Shown one piece after another: positions 35,098 to 47,532 of a stretch of 64,000 bases of DNA. Source of the stretch: Mya arenaria (Eukaryota > Mollusca > Bivalvia > Myida > Myidae). The notes beneath the pieces were generated by a model that had not been told where the DNA came from, searched no databases, and was given only the letters and a program-made list of their open reading frames with translations. The number at the start of each line of letters is the position of its first letter. Within the stretch, counting starts at the first letter, position 1. The stretch spans positions 24,281,473 to 24,345,472 of the forward strand of contig NC_069126.1 in assembly GCF_026914265.1 (NCBI RefSeq), in the 5' to 3' direction. Position numbers and translations under genes: made by a program.

Positions 35098-37679
35098 TAT
35101 AAAATGTGAATATGTTTCTTCAGTGACAATGTTGTCACATTAATCTTTTTTCTGAAATAAAACTCCCATAACAAAAACTACCCATGAAAATGTAAAAAAA
35201 TCTATGTTTTATTTTACATTTTTTTTATGCCAGAAATAGTTCGTTTCTGAACCATGTGGTTTAACACATTTATAAATATGGAAAAAAAATGTTGACCGGT
35301 AGCCGCACCACCAGGCTGTTTGCATTCGTAAGCAATTCTTTTTGGTAATTCATGGTGTATATTTCGTATTCTTATGTGTACAAGACGGCTGCTTTCAGTT
35401 GAAGCTCTTGTTTAAATAAGCGTGTAGTGTTGACATGATATCTTCTAGATGCCATTAGTTAAGTGTAAATTACATGATCTATTTGAGTAAAAATATTCGG
35501 AGCTCCTCGGCCATTTCATTTTCAATAAAAATGGCATATGAGTTCCGAATGGAGTAGAAATGGTCTGTAAATGTTGACTGCTACCTTAGTGTTGTCTGCG
35601 ACAATATCATCATCATATTCATCATCAGAATAAGTAGATGATATCGGCAAAAAATATTCGATAAAGTACATCGAGACCATAGGCGACGATGACGCCATAA
35701 TTCGATAAACAACTACAAGGTACCAAACGAACACCAAAAGGAATATTATTTTGTTATTATAACAAATTATTCCATGTGCAATTCATATATTAAGGCATCG
35801 GTGATGTACCTGTTTTAAAGGGCCTTTTTGTTTAAATAGCATGTTGAGTCTTATCCATTAAAGTCTATTTACTTTCGAGCACCATAATAAGAACAGGTAC
35901 AGTAATAAGAAATCGGATACACAAACTTTCGGATATCGTGATTATGAAATTGGTACGGTGACTTACGCAGTAGGTCTTGTTAAAGCTGCTTGTGAAATTT
36001 TATACACTAGATAATTAATAACACCTTGGAAATTTTAGAAGAGTTTTAACAGTTTTATAATATCTTGATATTTACAAAAATGCTGATTAGTAGGATGCCA
36101 ATTAACAAAGAATGCTGATTCAAAAGTGGTCTTTAGTACTGTATTGGTAACCTAGCAACGATCTCGGCCAAAGTGTGAAGTGAATCGATAAATTGTTTAT
36201 TGCACTATGTTCTTTTTGTGACAGATTTATATGGTATTTTAGCATGGTTAATAGAATTTTGAAGTTTTTAAAATAAGTTTTCAGGCCAATTTCATATGAT
36301 TGAGGTTTTTTATAGCTAAAAAATCTGCAGGATGGCCTTAGACGGGTCTCAAAAGCAGTATATTTTACCTTCCAATGATAGAGTTCACATTTCTGATTTA
36401 GACTTTTGTCAATAAAGCGTAGCCATTTTGAAACCGTATAGCAGGTGCTGTTATCTTCTGTTTAATATGCTTAGCGCTGGGATATGTCATTCTAGGCTAG
36501 GAAAAAAAACAAATGCGATATGGACTCGTTGAGTTGCCAAATAAAAAATCATCAAAGACTCTGAAGCGGCTGTTAATATGGACTATTAACATCACCAGGG
36601 GTTTAAATAAGACCCAAAATCAGGAATTTTTTAAAATTCCATGTTTGATTTTCATAGAATTTGTAGGTAAAGAAGCGCATTTGATGCACAACTCAAAATG
36701 TTTGTTTTCATGTTTATTGTTTATATTCAACCATAACAAGAGTCTAGTATAGGGGCGCATGGGGATGCGAGTGGGAGGGGTCCACCCCTGTCACAGGGGG
36801 GGGGGGTATGTGGGGTTTTCTTATTGAATGTTTTGTTTTCATACTCAATTTGAACCATTTTCCATGATTTTCAGACTTGTACAAAATGTTGTTGCTTTTT
36901 CACAAATTTTAGAAGGGTGTGTTTAAATATCAAAATTAAAATTTGTCTTTTTGTCTGTGGTAATATGACTGTACTTGTCTGGATTCTTCTTTAGTATCAT
37001 GATTATACACTTTTACTCTCAACAATTATGCAAAGCAAAACAAAAAATGTCGGTTCATTCCCCGTCAAGGCAAACTGTGAGAATCTAAACAATTATAGTT
37101 TAACACGAATGAAAATAGCTCTCTAGATAATTATATGAGCAAATAATGCTTACAACGCTTACAACGCTTACTTGCAATATAAAAACCTGACAATTGCAAA
37201 GTACATGTACAGGAGACAATATTTAACTGTATCTACAAACCTAAATTGTAATGCAAGAATGTCTATAAAACAATTATAATGTAATGGCACTTACCCTGGT
37301 ATCAGGTGTTAATAATACTTAGTATTAATGCACATTCATTCCCCAACAGCTTTTCGGCTGCATAACTGCAGACGTGGCAGTTCCGTCCGTCCACCCAGAG
37401 AATGTTACACGTCTGTCTTGGTCAAAAACCTGTTCCCAACTAACTAGAGAATTACACACCCAAAACATGTACAAATTATGATGACAGAAAAATGGTCAGA
37501 GCAGTGAAAATTGGTCAAGTGTTACCGTATCGTGTCGATACAATACTACCTAATGATTGATTTTAAATCAATGTTTAAACTAGTACAAGCAAATTGTATT
37601 AAATAATAATACCATAATATAAATGTAAAATGAGATTTGTGACAATGGATATATTTTAAAATAACTTGCCACATGTGCT
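35098..37679. other. No supported gene
   Basis: Expected position of the convertase's catalytic Asp/His exons; none seen. A minus frame at 35737-35522 (ISSTYSDDEYDDDIVADNTK) is acidic and unrecognised. Poly-G at 36798. Confidence 0.4.
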
Positions 37680-38046
37680 CCACATATCAAGAAGACGTGT
37701 CGCGTGCAAGATCCGTGTCCCTACCTCTTACGTCAAGGTCACACTTAGTGTTTGTTCACAATGGAGTGCTGCATATATGGACAAAGAGTATAGGTTGTCG
37801 TGTCCAAGCTGTAATTAACTTTCTCTTGTATGGACAGATTTAAAAATAACTTGCCACATGTTTTCCACATACCAAGACGAAAATGTCAAATATGGGTGTT
37901 TTTTTCTATGTTCAGAGGCAATTCAAAATAACTTGCCATATGTTTTTGACATGTAAAGGCAAGATCAAATTTTCATGTACTAACCTTGTTCATAGGCCAG
38001 TGTCACATTTGGGGGCATTCGTCACATACTGTGACAGCTCTTGTTT
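37680..38046. repeat. Dispersed repeat ending gtgacagctcttgt
   Basis: Three imperfect units around aataacttgccacatgt (near 37660, 37845, 37930) and the terminal phrase cacatactgtgacagctctt shared with other elements of the window. Confidence 0.55.
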
Positions 38047-38099
38047 TATGATATATTTTTTAACGAGTTTAGGCAGATAATGGGGGATTCCACCGTTTT

Positions 38100-38360
38100 G
38101 AGGTATTGCATGTATGATCAATCCTTGCGATGTAAATATCTATCACAATACATGATGACAGACATTTCATACTGATCTCCGAATGGGATGAAGATCAATA
38201 ATTTCTGAAATGATATTTCCAAAACTTAACATAATTTATTAGGATATTGAATGAATCAGCTCAGGTAAAAAGACTCCTAAAAAGTAATTTTTAATTTGGA
38301 TTTTTCTGAAGATTGGGAAAAAGATTACATTTCTTGCTTTGAGAATGGGTCCAATAGTCA
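38100..38360. repeat. Duplicated ~250-bp block, copy A
   Basis: atcaatccttgcgatgtaaa, catactgatctccgaatggg, caggtaaaaagactcctaaa and tctgaagattgggaaaaa appear in the same order at 42445-42710. Same orientation. Confidence 0.75.
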
Positions 38361-38925
38361 GACTCAGACCTGTGGTTATTTGAGTAAAGGCCTGGACACC
38401 TATCCAAAATCCAGTATAATTATGTTGACTTAATTAATTGTTAGTCAGTCTTTAAAATATGCCGAGTCAATTATCTATGTAAAGTTGAGCTTTCAGATGG
38501 AAATGTTTTTCAAAAGGTTTGAGATTTGAGCTGATAATCTGTACAAGTAATAAATTATAGCGAAATAAACCTGTGAGACTGATATAAGTCTGAATCGAAA
38601 AAAAAATCTGTTCTGTTTCTGTGATCAGAGTAAAGTCATTTGAGTTAACTTTAATCAATGTCAGGTTCTGCATTATGTTTGGTAAATTTAATCATCAATG
38701 CTCAATTTGAAGAAAGTCGCAAACAAAATAAAATTCTGCAGTTACTACTTTTAAATTATAGGCATCAGAAAACTGGATTCTAAAAAAAAATGTTTAAAAA
38801 TTAAATTTAATAACAGATGACTCATTTATTATAAGCATCTGATTGTTAACTAAACAGATTTACTGTATGAAAATCTAACATCATTACCCCTACTATTGCA
38901 TATTTGCAATAATTGTGCTATTTTT

Positions 38926-39290
38926 AGCTCATCTATTCAAAGAATAAGGAGACCTATCCTAGTCACCCAAGCGTCGTTACCGCTTTTGTTAAGTTTGCGT
39001 ACCACCTCAAATATTTTTAAGTCCATTGACGTATGGCTTTGAAACTTTGCACACTTGTTCACCATCATGCCCCCTGAACTGTACACAAGAGGAGGTAACT
39101 TGATCAAGCATTTTGACAATATTATGCCCCTTTTTCTAAATTAATGTAAATATCTCAGCACATCAATGATCATGTATTGCATTGACACCTAATCTAACAG
39201 TGATCCATGATGTTTTGCCAAAACTTTTCAATCCATACACTGATAAGCGGAGGAATAGTCAAGCGCGCTGTCTCTGTGATAGTTCTTGTC
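38926..39290. repeat. Dispersed repeat of tttagctcatct...tctgtgatagttcttgtc type
   Basis: Starts tttagctcatctattcaaag and ends gcgctgtctctgtgatagtt then cttgtc, matching both ends of 10692-11580 but without the tandem array. Confidence 0.7.
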
Positions 39291-40488
39291 CTTTCAGTGT
39301 CTATAAGTCCTAAACTAGTTGTTAGAGGAATACTGGATTCTGACATTTATTTTTGTAAAGCTAATGGAATGAAGATGATTATGTAATAAAAGTGCTCATC
39401 TGAAAAGTCTTTTCATGTCGGATTAAAATGTCACACAGTATTTACAAAAGGGGTGTCAATTGGTATGTGACGGAATTTTATAAATCTGCAGTTAATTGCT
39501 CAATTATTGGACAAGACCTAATGCATCGAGGTTGATTAAGTTTTTTAACTTATCAGATACTACTGTGAACTTTTAAAAAAATATTTTATCATGAATAAAT
39601 TGTTGTTGTTTTTTCAAAAAAGACACTTTCATGTGGTCTTAAATTTCTGGACTTCATTTCATTCAATAAAAGAAAAACAAATTTTGGGCCTGGGGTACTA
39701 GGTACGAAAACGTTTTGAAATACTAAATATCAATCATTTGTTAAGATAATTATGCTCACTTCCCACTTAGGACACTCAGGTTCGATTCTTGGTCTGAAAG
39801 CATAACTTAAGATTGGTAAATTATCAAAGGTGGAAAAATGATCACTGATGAGTGCTGCAGTGCACAGCAGGGACCTTTGTGTATCTCTCATATGTAAATG
39901 TAGAGGAATTGTTGCCATCTTTGGCTGATTCTTTACTATGACGTAATGAGAAAATCCACTTGTTTCATTATGGACCAATCAAGTCAAATTCAAATTGAAA
40001 TGATGTTCTTATTTCATTGACCAGTAGATGACCCATATTGATATTAGGGATCATTGTGTCAAGGGTCCAGGTCAGTGACCCTGATAGCAAAAGGCTGTTT
40101 GATAACTTGACAATGCCTGTACCCACGGCCCTCAAACTTTGCATTTAGATTGGGGGAAACCAGTATTTGATAGTGTTGTGCCGATGATCAATTATAATTG
40201 ATCAGAAAGGCCTATGTCGGAGAGAGTCACTAGTGAAATTTGAACAATCGACTATCGAAACAAGAGGCATAACCGCTACCAATCAAAATATGTCATGAAA
40301 ATATGTTTTGAGTCTGGTTTTTGGTAGTTAAAGTTGAAATGCTACAGTATAACTGTTAAGTTATCTGGTCATTTTCTAATCAGTCAGTTACTATGTACAG
40401 TACCTTTATCATAACAAATTGTCCTTGTAATTGAAACCTTAATGGATTGGTTCTAAACTTCTCATATTTGTGGTTTAAAAGTGAATTT
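39291..40488. other. Spacer, nothing firm
   Basis: Contains aggttcgattcttggt at 39778-39793, like a B box, without a convincing A box. Confidence 0.35.
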
Positions 40489-42034
40489 TAGCTCACCTTA
40501 GCTGTAGGCTTAGGGTGAGCTTTTAGGATTGATGATTGTCCGTCGTCTGTCGTCCATACACACTTAGTTTGTTAATACTCTTGGGGTCACATTGTGCCTG
40601 AATTGTCAAGAAACTTGGTCAGGACGTTTGTCCCAGTAATTACTCGAATGAGTACGAAAATGGGTCATCTGGGGTCAAAAACTAGGTCACAGCGCCCCAA
40701 TATGGAAAAACCTTGTTAACACTCTAGAAGTAACATTTTCAGCCCAAATGTTGTGTAAAGTTGTCAGAAAGTTGTTTATTGATTTCTAGCTCAAGTTTGA
40801 ATACGGTTAACTGGAGTCAAAAACTAGGTCACAGAGCCCAGATGTGGAAAAACCTTGTTAACACTCTAGAAGTACCATTTTCTTGGAAATTTGTCAGAAA
40901 GGTTGTTTGATGTTTTCTAGCTCAAGTTTGAATATGGGTTATCTGGTGTCAAAAACTAGGTCACAGAGCCCAAATATGGAAATACTTTGTTAACACTCTT
41001 GAGGTAACATTTTCAGCCCAAATATCCTGGAAATTTGTCAGAAAGGTTGTTAAGATGATTTCCAGCTCAAGTTCGAATATGGGTCATCTGGGTCAAAAAC
41101 TAGGTCACAGAGCCTAAATATTGAAATACCTTGTTAACACTCTCTAAGTAACATTTTCAGCCCAAATATCCTGGAAATTTGTCAGAAAGTTTGTTTGATG
41201 ATTTCTAGCACAAGTTCGAATATGGGTTATCTGGGATCAAAAACTAGGCCACAGAGCCCAAATATAATAATACCTTGTTAACACTTTCGATGTAACATTT
41301 TCAGCCCAAATATCCTGTAAATTTGTCAGAAAGGTTATTTTGATGATTTCTAACTCAAGTTCGAATATGGGTCATCTGGGGTCAAAAACTCAGGTCACAG
41401 ACCCAAATACGGAAATACCTTGTTAACACTCGAGGTAACATTTTTAGCCCAAATATCCTGGAAATTCGTCAGAAATGTTGTTTCAATGATTTCTAACTCA
41501 AATTCATATATGGGTCATCTGGGGTCAAAAACTAGGTCACAGAGCCCAAATAAGGAAAAACCAAGTCAACACTCTCAAGGTACCATTTTCAGCCAAAATA
41601 TCCTGGAAATTTGTCAGAAAGGTTGTTTTGATAATTTCTAGCTCAAGTTTGAATATGGGTCATCTTGAGTCAAAAACTAGGTCACAGAGCCTAAATAAGG
41701 AAAAACCTTATTAATTCTCTTGAGGTATCATTTTCAGCCCAAATATGGAAAAACATTGTTAACACTCTCAAGACAACATTTTCAGCCCAAATATCCTGTC
41801 AATTTGTCAGAAAAGTTGTTTCCATGATTTCTAATCAAGTTTGAATATGGTTAATCTGGGGTCAAAAACTAAGTCACGGAGCCCAAATATAGAAATACCT
41901 TGTTAAACACTAAGAGGTTACATTTTCATACATCAGAGAAGCCAAATCCCTGTTATTGCCCTTTAATTTTAACAAGTCTATAGCACAAAGTTTTACTGAG
42001 GTGAGCGATATAGGGCCATCTTGGCCCTCTTGTT
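40489..42034. repeat. Dispersed element with ~9 tandem units of ~137 bp
   Basis: Starts tagctcaccttagctgtagg and ends gaggtgagcgatatagggcc...ggccctcttgttt, so tips are inverted (gctcacc/ggtgagc). The unit (gtcaaaaactaggtcacaga; cagcccaaatatcctggaaa; gaatatgggtcatctggg) recurs with spacing 132-144 bp. Confidence 0.85.
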
Positions 42035-42444
42035 TAAACATGAAATTTATCTTTCTTTGTGTCTATTTTACACAAGTGACATGTATACAGTATGAAATAA
42101 AATTATATAAGTTAAACCACAGAGCTAGTGGTCACATGTTATGTAATAGTAACTTGTAAACACTAAAGGATAGTTGTGTTCTGGATAAATAATGTAATCT
42201 AGCAAAGAAATGTACACACAATATTGTTAGGGAACATTGGTGCTTAAAACTGGTGCATGTACTGTATCTTTATGCCTTAAATATGACAGGGCTTTTTCTG
42301 CCCATTTTGGGAAAAAGACCTTAGACATTTTGGGAAATTGTGTTGTGAAAATGCCAAAATTTGTAAATTTTACAGTTAAAAAACAACAACGTCTAGTCTC
42401 CTGCGATTAGGAAATGATTTAATATTTGTTTATTTACCCTTTAA

Positions 42445-42712
42445 AAGACCCAAAAAATATCAATCCTTGGGGTGTAATATCTATTGCAATATATCATGAC
42501 AGTAAATAGTTTATACTGATCTCTGAATGTGATGAAAATTATTGATTTCCAAGTTCAATTATCAAACAAACTTTACATCACATAATTTATAAGGATGTTG
42601 AAAATGAACCAGTACAGGTAAAAAGACTTCCTAAAAAAAAAAAAAAAAAATTATTTGGATTTTTTTCTGAAGATTGGGAAAAATATAATATTTTGCTTTG
42701 GGAATGGGTCAT
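42445..42712. repeat. Duplicated ~250-bp block, copy B
   Basis: Counterpart of 38100-38360 with a poly-A expansion near 42637. Ends about 85 bp before the LINE tail. Confidence 0.75.
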
Positions 42713-43017
42713 GATCAAATCGATAAATAATTGATCATATATATAGGTTTCATAAACTGATTATCGATAGTATTTTTCTGTCTGATTCCAAACACTAATA
42801 TAACATAACATAACATATCTTTATTCAGCATTAAACGGCATATGCACATTTATAGCCACATAATAAAGTACAATATGGAACAATGAAGACACAGATTATT
42901 TACAGAGAGGTCAAACATTCAAGAAAGTAGGTGTCATGTTACAAAAAGACATAGTAACAATTTACATATTTCAATACGTTAAGATTTACATTCAGATAAA
43001 TGATCAATAATGAAGTG

Positions 43018-46000
43018 TTATTGCTGTAGCATTTGTTCTAAGGCAAAATGCAAATAGATAAACTTCGCTAAGTTGTTAATACAGTGAACAGATGTTGATG
43101 ACAAAAGATTGTCAAATTTATTAAGATTAGGCCACGAGTTATAATAAGGTTTGAGATATTGTTGTCGGAGGAGTTTGTATTTAGGACATACGAGTAAGAA
43201 ATGATACTCACTTTCTACGACATTCATGTTACAGTGTAAGCATTTACGTTCCGATCTTATAATGTTTATATACCTTCCAGTTTCAATGGCTAGGTCGTGT
43301 GACGAAAGTCTAAATTTTGTAATAGCTATTCTATATTTATTTTCATTAACGCAGTTTAGATATTTTTCAAACTGAAAGTCATGCTTAAACCTTGCGTATG
43401 ATGATAGTCTACTTGAGTTGTTAATGTTTGCATACCAAGTTTGCTTATATATATCGACGATGCGTTGTTTAATTAATTCAAAGCTGATATCAGCAGTGTA
43501 TTGATTTTGCCAGATGTTTGTCATTCCTATTTGGTTTAATATTACTTTAATTTGATTAGCCCAATTTTTGCCTCCATATATGTTATTGTTATCAGCGTCA
43601 GTCTTGAGAAATGTATATGCATTTACCAATAACGCATTATTTGATTTTAATATTTTAATCCAATATTTTATCATTATTAATCGCCTAGCTATTATCATAG
43701 GGAAGCGCCCAAGTTCACCGTATAATCCGTCTAAATTGGTCGACTTTTTTACGTTTAAAATTTTTCGGAGAAATTTACAATGGATTATTTCTATATTTTT
43801 AGATTCGTGATTTCCCCATACCTCTGCACTATAGTTAATAATTGGTGAAACAAGACTGTCAAATAGTTTGCATTTATCAATTGAATGTAACTCGATTTGG
43901 TTGAAAACGATAAATAAGTTATGGAGTGCGTATGAAGCGTGCTGTGCTAGTCGCTTTTGTGTTCGAAACCAATTACCATTTTTAAAGAAGTGGATGCCCA
44001 AATATTTGAAGGATTTTACAACGTCTAGTATAGTATTACAGAGTAAGAATTCAAAGTTTGTGTGACGTCCATTTTCAAATATCATAACTTTTGTTTTGGT
44101 GGTATTTATTTTTAGTCCCCAGTCATTGCAATATCGTTCCAGGTCATTTAACATAGACTGCAATGCTTCTGGTGTTTGAGCGAATAACACCGCATCATCT
44201 GCAAAGAGTAACAGAAATATCTTGATTTCATTTGCTGTAAAAATACCAGCTATATCAGCGTTAATATTATTTATAATGTCGTTCACGAAAAATAAAAACA
44301 TTAGACTGGAACTTGGATCCCCTTGTTTAACACCGATATTTGATTCAAAATACCGTGATGTGTTCGAATTATACCATACACAAGATTTGACAACGCTATA
44401 CATAGCTTGAAGCGCCTTTACCATTTTTAAACTCACATTTTCGTTAAGTAGTTTTTGCCATAGATGTAATCTATCTATTTTAAAACATTTTTCATAATCT
44501 AAAAACGCACAATACAATTTCTTTTTCGAGCTAAGTGTTTTAGAAATAATGGACTGTAAAATGAAAATACAATCAACTGTAGACTTTTCCTTTTGGAAAC
44601 CAAACTGATTCGTTATAATTTTTTCATGTTCTTTTGACCATTTTGTGAGCCTATTTAATAGTACCTGTGAATATATTTTTCCTATAATATTTATCAGAGT
44701 GATTCCTCTGTAGTTTTTGGGATCCTCTATGTCCCCCCCTTTGAAGATTGGTACAATTATACCCAGTCCCCATGAGTTTGGATATTCGCCGTTATTAAAT
44801 AGAGTACACAGTTTGAGTAGAAATCCAGATGTTTGATCGAAAGAATGTTTAAAAATTTCTGCGATTAAGTTATCATTGCCCGAACTTTTATTATTATTTT
44901 GTGAAAAAACGGCGTGTTTAAGTTCATCGTAGTTTATATCTATGTCCAATTCGTCGTCATAATTAATAATCGGAATATGGGTATCATTGTCAGCATTAGT
45001 ATATGATTCAGTACCAAATAAGGTCTCAAAATGAGAGTATAAGTCGTCAACACTCAGATTTTCGGCATTACTATTATTGCTTTTATATTGCTGTTTGATC
45101 TTTTTCCAGAATTGTCTTGGTTGTTTTGTTGCTAAGTTACGTAGTGTATTCTTTTCTCTAGTTTTAAATTTATTCTTTTCTCTTCGCTTAACTCGGTTAT
45201 AATTAGCTTTAGTGTTTACAAAATGTTGTCTATTTTCGTTTGTTTTATTTTTTAAAAACACATTTCTTGCAATCGTATATAGTTTTCTAGCGCTGTAACA
45301 TTCCTCGTTAAACCATTTTTTCTTTTTTGCATGATTTGTTATGTTCTTATCAAAATTACGGCGAGTTTTACCGAAAATATTCAATGCATTTTCTTGCAAG
45401 AGATCAGTAAACTGTATAACAATATTATCTAAATTTTCGTCTGGAGTGTAGTTTTCAATACGCTCTGTAAGAGTTTGCATAGATTCGACATTTTCTCTAT
45501 TTAAAAGAAGATCGTGGAAAGCATTTATCTTAGACTCATCCCATTTAATAAATCGTTCCGTATTTTTTACATTAGTCGCGGGCTGCTGGTAAATATAACG
45601 TTGTAAATGTATTTTAATTCCATTATGATCCGAGAATTCATTCGGTTCTAATACCTTAAAGTCACTTATGTATTCAAAATCATGTTTATCTAATAACAAA
45701 TAATCCACTGTGCTCGAGCCATTTAGTGAATGAAATGTAAAGTCGCCGTTATCATTGTATAACCGGCCATTACCAATAAGAAGCGAGGTAGATTTACAAA
45801 GCTCGATCAAGCGTTGCCCGTGCGAATCGATCACTTGATCCCTATTGACACGTGGTTTAATATCAACAATATTTGACATATAGCTGTCATCGTAATCAAT
45901 GTATCTGTCAAAATCTAATACATCGGATAAATCCGCTGTCCTTGAGTTCATATCACCTGAAATAAATATTTTGCCAAGAGATTTAAAACTTTCAATATCA

Positions 46001-46431
46001 GATTCAATAATATCGAAAAAATCTATATCATTTTGGTTTAAAACAGTGGAACCTTGCGGTAAAATATATGTATTACAGAAGTATACATCATGATCAAACT
46101 TAAACAATGAACTGCATAATTTAACCCATATTATACCGCACTGATGTTTCTTCACAATGCTTATTTTACTCCTTAAACAGTCTTTATAGTAAATTGAAAT
46201 ACCACCGCTATATCGACCTTTCCTTGTATTAAATGATTTATTACCATATAAATGTTCACTTTGGTATCCTTTAATGTTTAAATTAATCTTGTTGTTATTG
46301 GATAACCAAGTTTCAGATAGAAAAATTACATCGTAGTTAAATAATATATTAAGAAAGTCTGGGTCTGCTAATTTTCTTGAAAGTCCATTAATATTCCATG
46401 ACAGGATCTTTAAATCACTCTCCTGACATCC
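43018..46431 (-). CDS. LINE ORF2 polyprotein: APE endonuclease + reverse transcriptase
   Basis: The frame is open for about 1137 codons from directly after the ORF1 TAG to TAA/TAG at 43018. A GTG at 46155 is only an internal codon: upstream of it the endonuclease motifs LSWNINGL and FLSETWLS are already in frame. Endonuclease motifs continue with SGDMNSR, STVDYLLLD and SDHNGI. The RT domain shows PIFKGGDIEDPKNYRGITL, KSTVDCIFILQ, GVKQGDPSSSLMF and the catalytic FADDAVLF (near 44190-44205), then KSFKYLGIHF. The C-terminus holds CLHCNMNVVESEYHFLLVC. No ATG occurs before the catalytic GDMN motif, so a normal start for ORF2 is absent. Length and motif order match a complete enzyme. Confidence 0.92.
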   Translation of the reverse strand, partial: GCQESDLKILSWNINGLSRKLADPDFLNILFNYDVIFLSETWLSNNNKINLNIKGYQSEHLYGNKSFNTRKGRYSGGISIYYKDCLRSKISIVKKHQCGIIWVKLCSSLFKFDHDVYFCNTYILPQGSTVLNQNDIDFFDIIESDIESFKSLGKIFISGDMNSRTADLSDVLDFDRYIDYDDSYMSNIVDIKPRVNRDQVIDSHGQRLIELCKSTSLLIGNGRLYNDNGDFTFHSLNGSSTVDYLLLDKHDFEYISDFKVLEPNEFSDHNGIKIHLQRYIYQQPATNVKNTERFIKWDESKINAFHDLLLNRENVESMQTLTERIENYTPDENLDNIVIQFTDLLQENALNIFGKTRRNFDKNITNHAKKKKWFNEECYSARKLYTIARNVFLKNKTNENRQHFVNTKANYNRVKRREKNKFKTREKNTLRNLATKQPRQFWKKIKQQYKSNNSNAENLSVDDLYSHFETLFGTESYTNADNDTHIPIINYDDELDIDINYDELKHAVFSQNNNKSSGNDNLIAEIFKHSFDQTSGFLLKLCTLFNNGEYPNSWGLGIIVPIFKGGDIEDPKNYRGITLINIIGKIYSQVLLNRLTKWSKEHEKIITNQFGFQKEKSTVDCIFILQSIISKTLSSKKKLYCAFLDYEKCFKIDRLHLWQKLLNENVSLKMVKALQAMYSVVKSCVWYNSNTSRYFESNIGVKQGDPSSSLMFLFFVNDIINNINADIAGIFTANEIKIFLLLFADDAVLFAQTPEALQSMLNDLERYCNDWGLKINTTKTKVMIFENGRHTNFEFLLCNTILDVVKSFKYLGIHFFKNGNWFRTQKRLAQHASYALHNLFIVFNQIELHSIDKCKLFDSLVSPIINYSAEVWGNHESKNIEIIHCKFLRKILNVKKSTNLDGLYGELGRFPMIIARRLIMIKYWIKILKSNNALLVNAYTFLKTDADNNNIYGGKNWANQIKVILNQIGMTNIWQNQYTADISFELIKQRIVDIYKQTWYANINNSSRLSSYARFKHDFQFEKYLNCVNENKYRIAITKFRLSSHDLAIETGRYINIIRSERKCLHCNMNVVESEYHFLLVCPKYKLLRQQYLKPYYNSWPNLNKFDNLLSSTSVHCINNLAKFIYLHFALEQMLQQ

Positions 46432-47532
46432 CTAGTTCTGGCCCTGTGCGTTGTAACGTGGAGGATCGCATACTTTCCCGTTGACGTATGTCTTGAAGAG
46501 GTTGCCGTTTACGTAAAGTTTATTTCCAGCAAGCCTTGTGGTTTTCCCGTTTGATTCTTCAGCTTTGATGATATCAAATAACGCTTTCCTGGCATCCCTG
46601 GTCTGTTGCGGTCTCTGAACACCGACCCCCTGCCTGGCCTCTTTCAGTTGTTTTTTTACGCCTTCGTCGTACGATTTTTGTCGTATCTTTTCTCTGTCGG
46701 TGTAATAGTGAAACTTACCGACGATCGGTCGGGGCTTTGGTGCTTTATTTGAACCTAATCTATGTATGCGGTCAAATAACAAGTCTTTTGTTTCAATGCC
46801 GAGTTTAGAGGCTATAAAATCCTTTACAAGAGTGTCACAGTTTTCCTCGGGACCATGTTCCTGTATTCCGTAGAAAATCAAATTATCCCGCATTGATCTT
46901 GATTCCAAGTCTAAGAGCTTGTCGTTCATTTGATCTTTTTGGATTTCAAATTCGTGCGATTGATTTTTTAAGTCACCACATGTTTGTTGCAATTTTCTAA
47001 TTTCAATTTTTGCCTCGTTCACTTCAGTTTTCTGTCTTTCAAACTCATTACTAATAAAGCTGCATGACGTTTCTACTTCCGTAACCTTTGACTCTAGATT
47101 GTTGATTTTAATATCCATGTCCGATATTTTGAGATTGATGGTATTAACTGTCTTTTCAATATTTGGAAGTGACGTTTTTATGGATTTAATATCTTCCATG
47201 ATCTGTAAAGCACAACTTGGCGGAGTTGACGGCGCCGGGGGTGCTGGCTGAAACATCCCTGGTGACTGCTGCATACCATAGGTGAACGGTTGTTGGAAGT
47301 TTCCAATAGGAGAGGTCATGTTTAAATTCATATTTGACGTATAAAGTTCAGGTGTAAATGTACTATTGTTTACCTGAGCTGGTATATAACGCGGTACACT
47401 CGATGCGCTCGTGCATGAAAGATGATCAAAATGTCTGCTTTCTTCACACAATGGGGAGGTGGCTTTCCGTTTTGCTTTTCGTTGTTTTTTGCTACCTTGT
47501 TTAGAATTTTGATTTGAATTTTCGCCCGACAT
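46432..47532 (-). CDS. LINE ORF1 protein (RNA-binding, coiled coil + RRM-like)
   Basis: 366 residues from ATG to TAG. The N-terminus is short and basic (QGSKKQRKAKRK, about residues 12-23). A Pro-rich stretch (PAPPAPSTPP) lies near residues 95-105. A long coiled coil spans roughly 110-215 (SDMDIKINNLESKVTEVE and on). An RRM-like core follows at about 217-290 (RDNLIFYGI; FDRIHRLGSNKAPKPRPIV; KFHYYTDREKIRQKS), then a C-terminal domain ending NKLYVNGNLFK. This is the organisation of L1-type ORF1p, which trimerises and packages element RNA; the same domains are found in some other LINE clades. It ends in a TAG that is in the same frame as ORF2. Confidence 0.88.
   Translation of the reverse strand: MSGENSNQNSKQGSKKQRKAKRKATSPLCEESRHFDHLSCTSASSVPRYIPAQVNNSTFTPELYTSNMNLNMTSPIGNFQQPFTYGMQQSPGMFQPAPPAPSTPPSCALQIMEDIKSIKTSLPNIEKTVNTINLKISDMDIKINNLESKVTEVETSCSFISNEFERQKTEVNEAKIEIRKLQQTCGDLKNQSHEFEIQKDQMNDKLLDLESRSMRDNLIFYGIQEHGPEENCDTLVKDFIASKLGIETKDLLFDRIHRLGSNKAPKPRPIVGKFHYYTDREKIRQKSYDEGVKKQLKEARQGVGVQRPQQTRDARKALFDIIKAEESNGKTTRLAGNKLYVNGNLFKTYVNGKVCDPPRYNAQGQN

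Noticed and set aside
35522-35737. Acidic minus frame as a first convertase exon or transposase start
   Set aside because: No signal peptide, prodomain or transposase motif, and no phase link to 35063.
37320-37440. Lectin-like minus frame (VFDQDRRVTFSGWTDGTATS)
   Set aside because: No flanking exon or conserved Cys pattern; the sequence resembles the start of the local dispersed repeats (gtccgtccgtccaccc).
43568-44410. Plus-strand frames of 60-80 codons
   Set aside because: Antisense to LINE ORF2.
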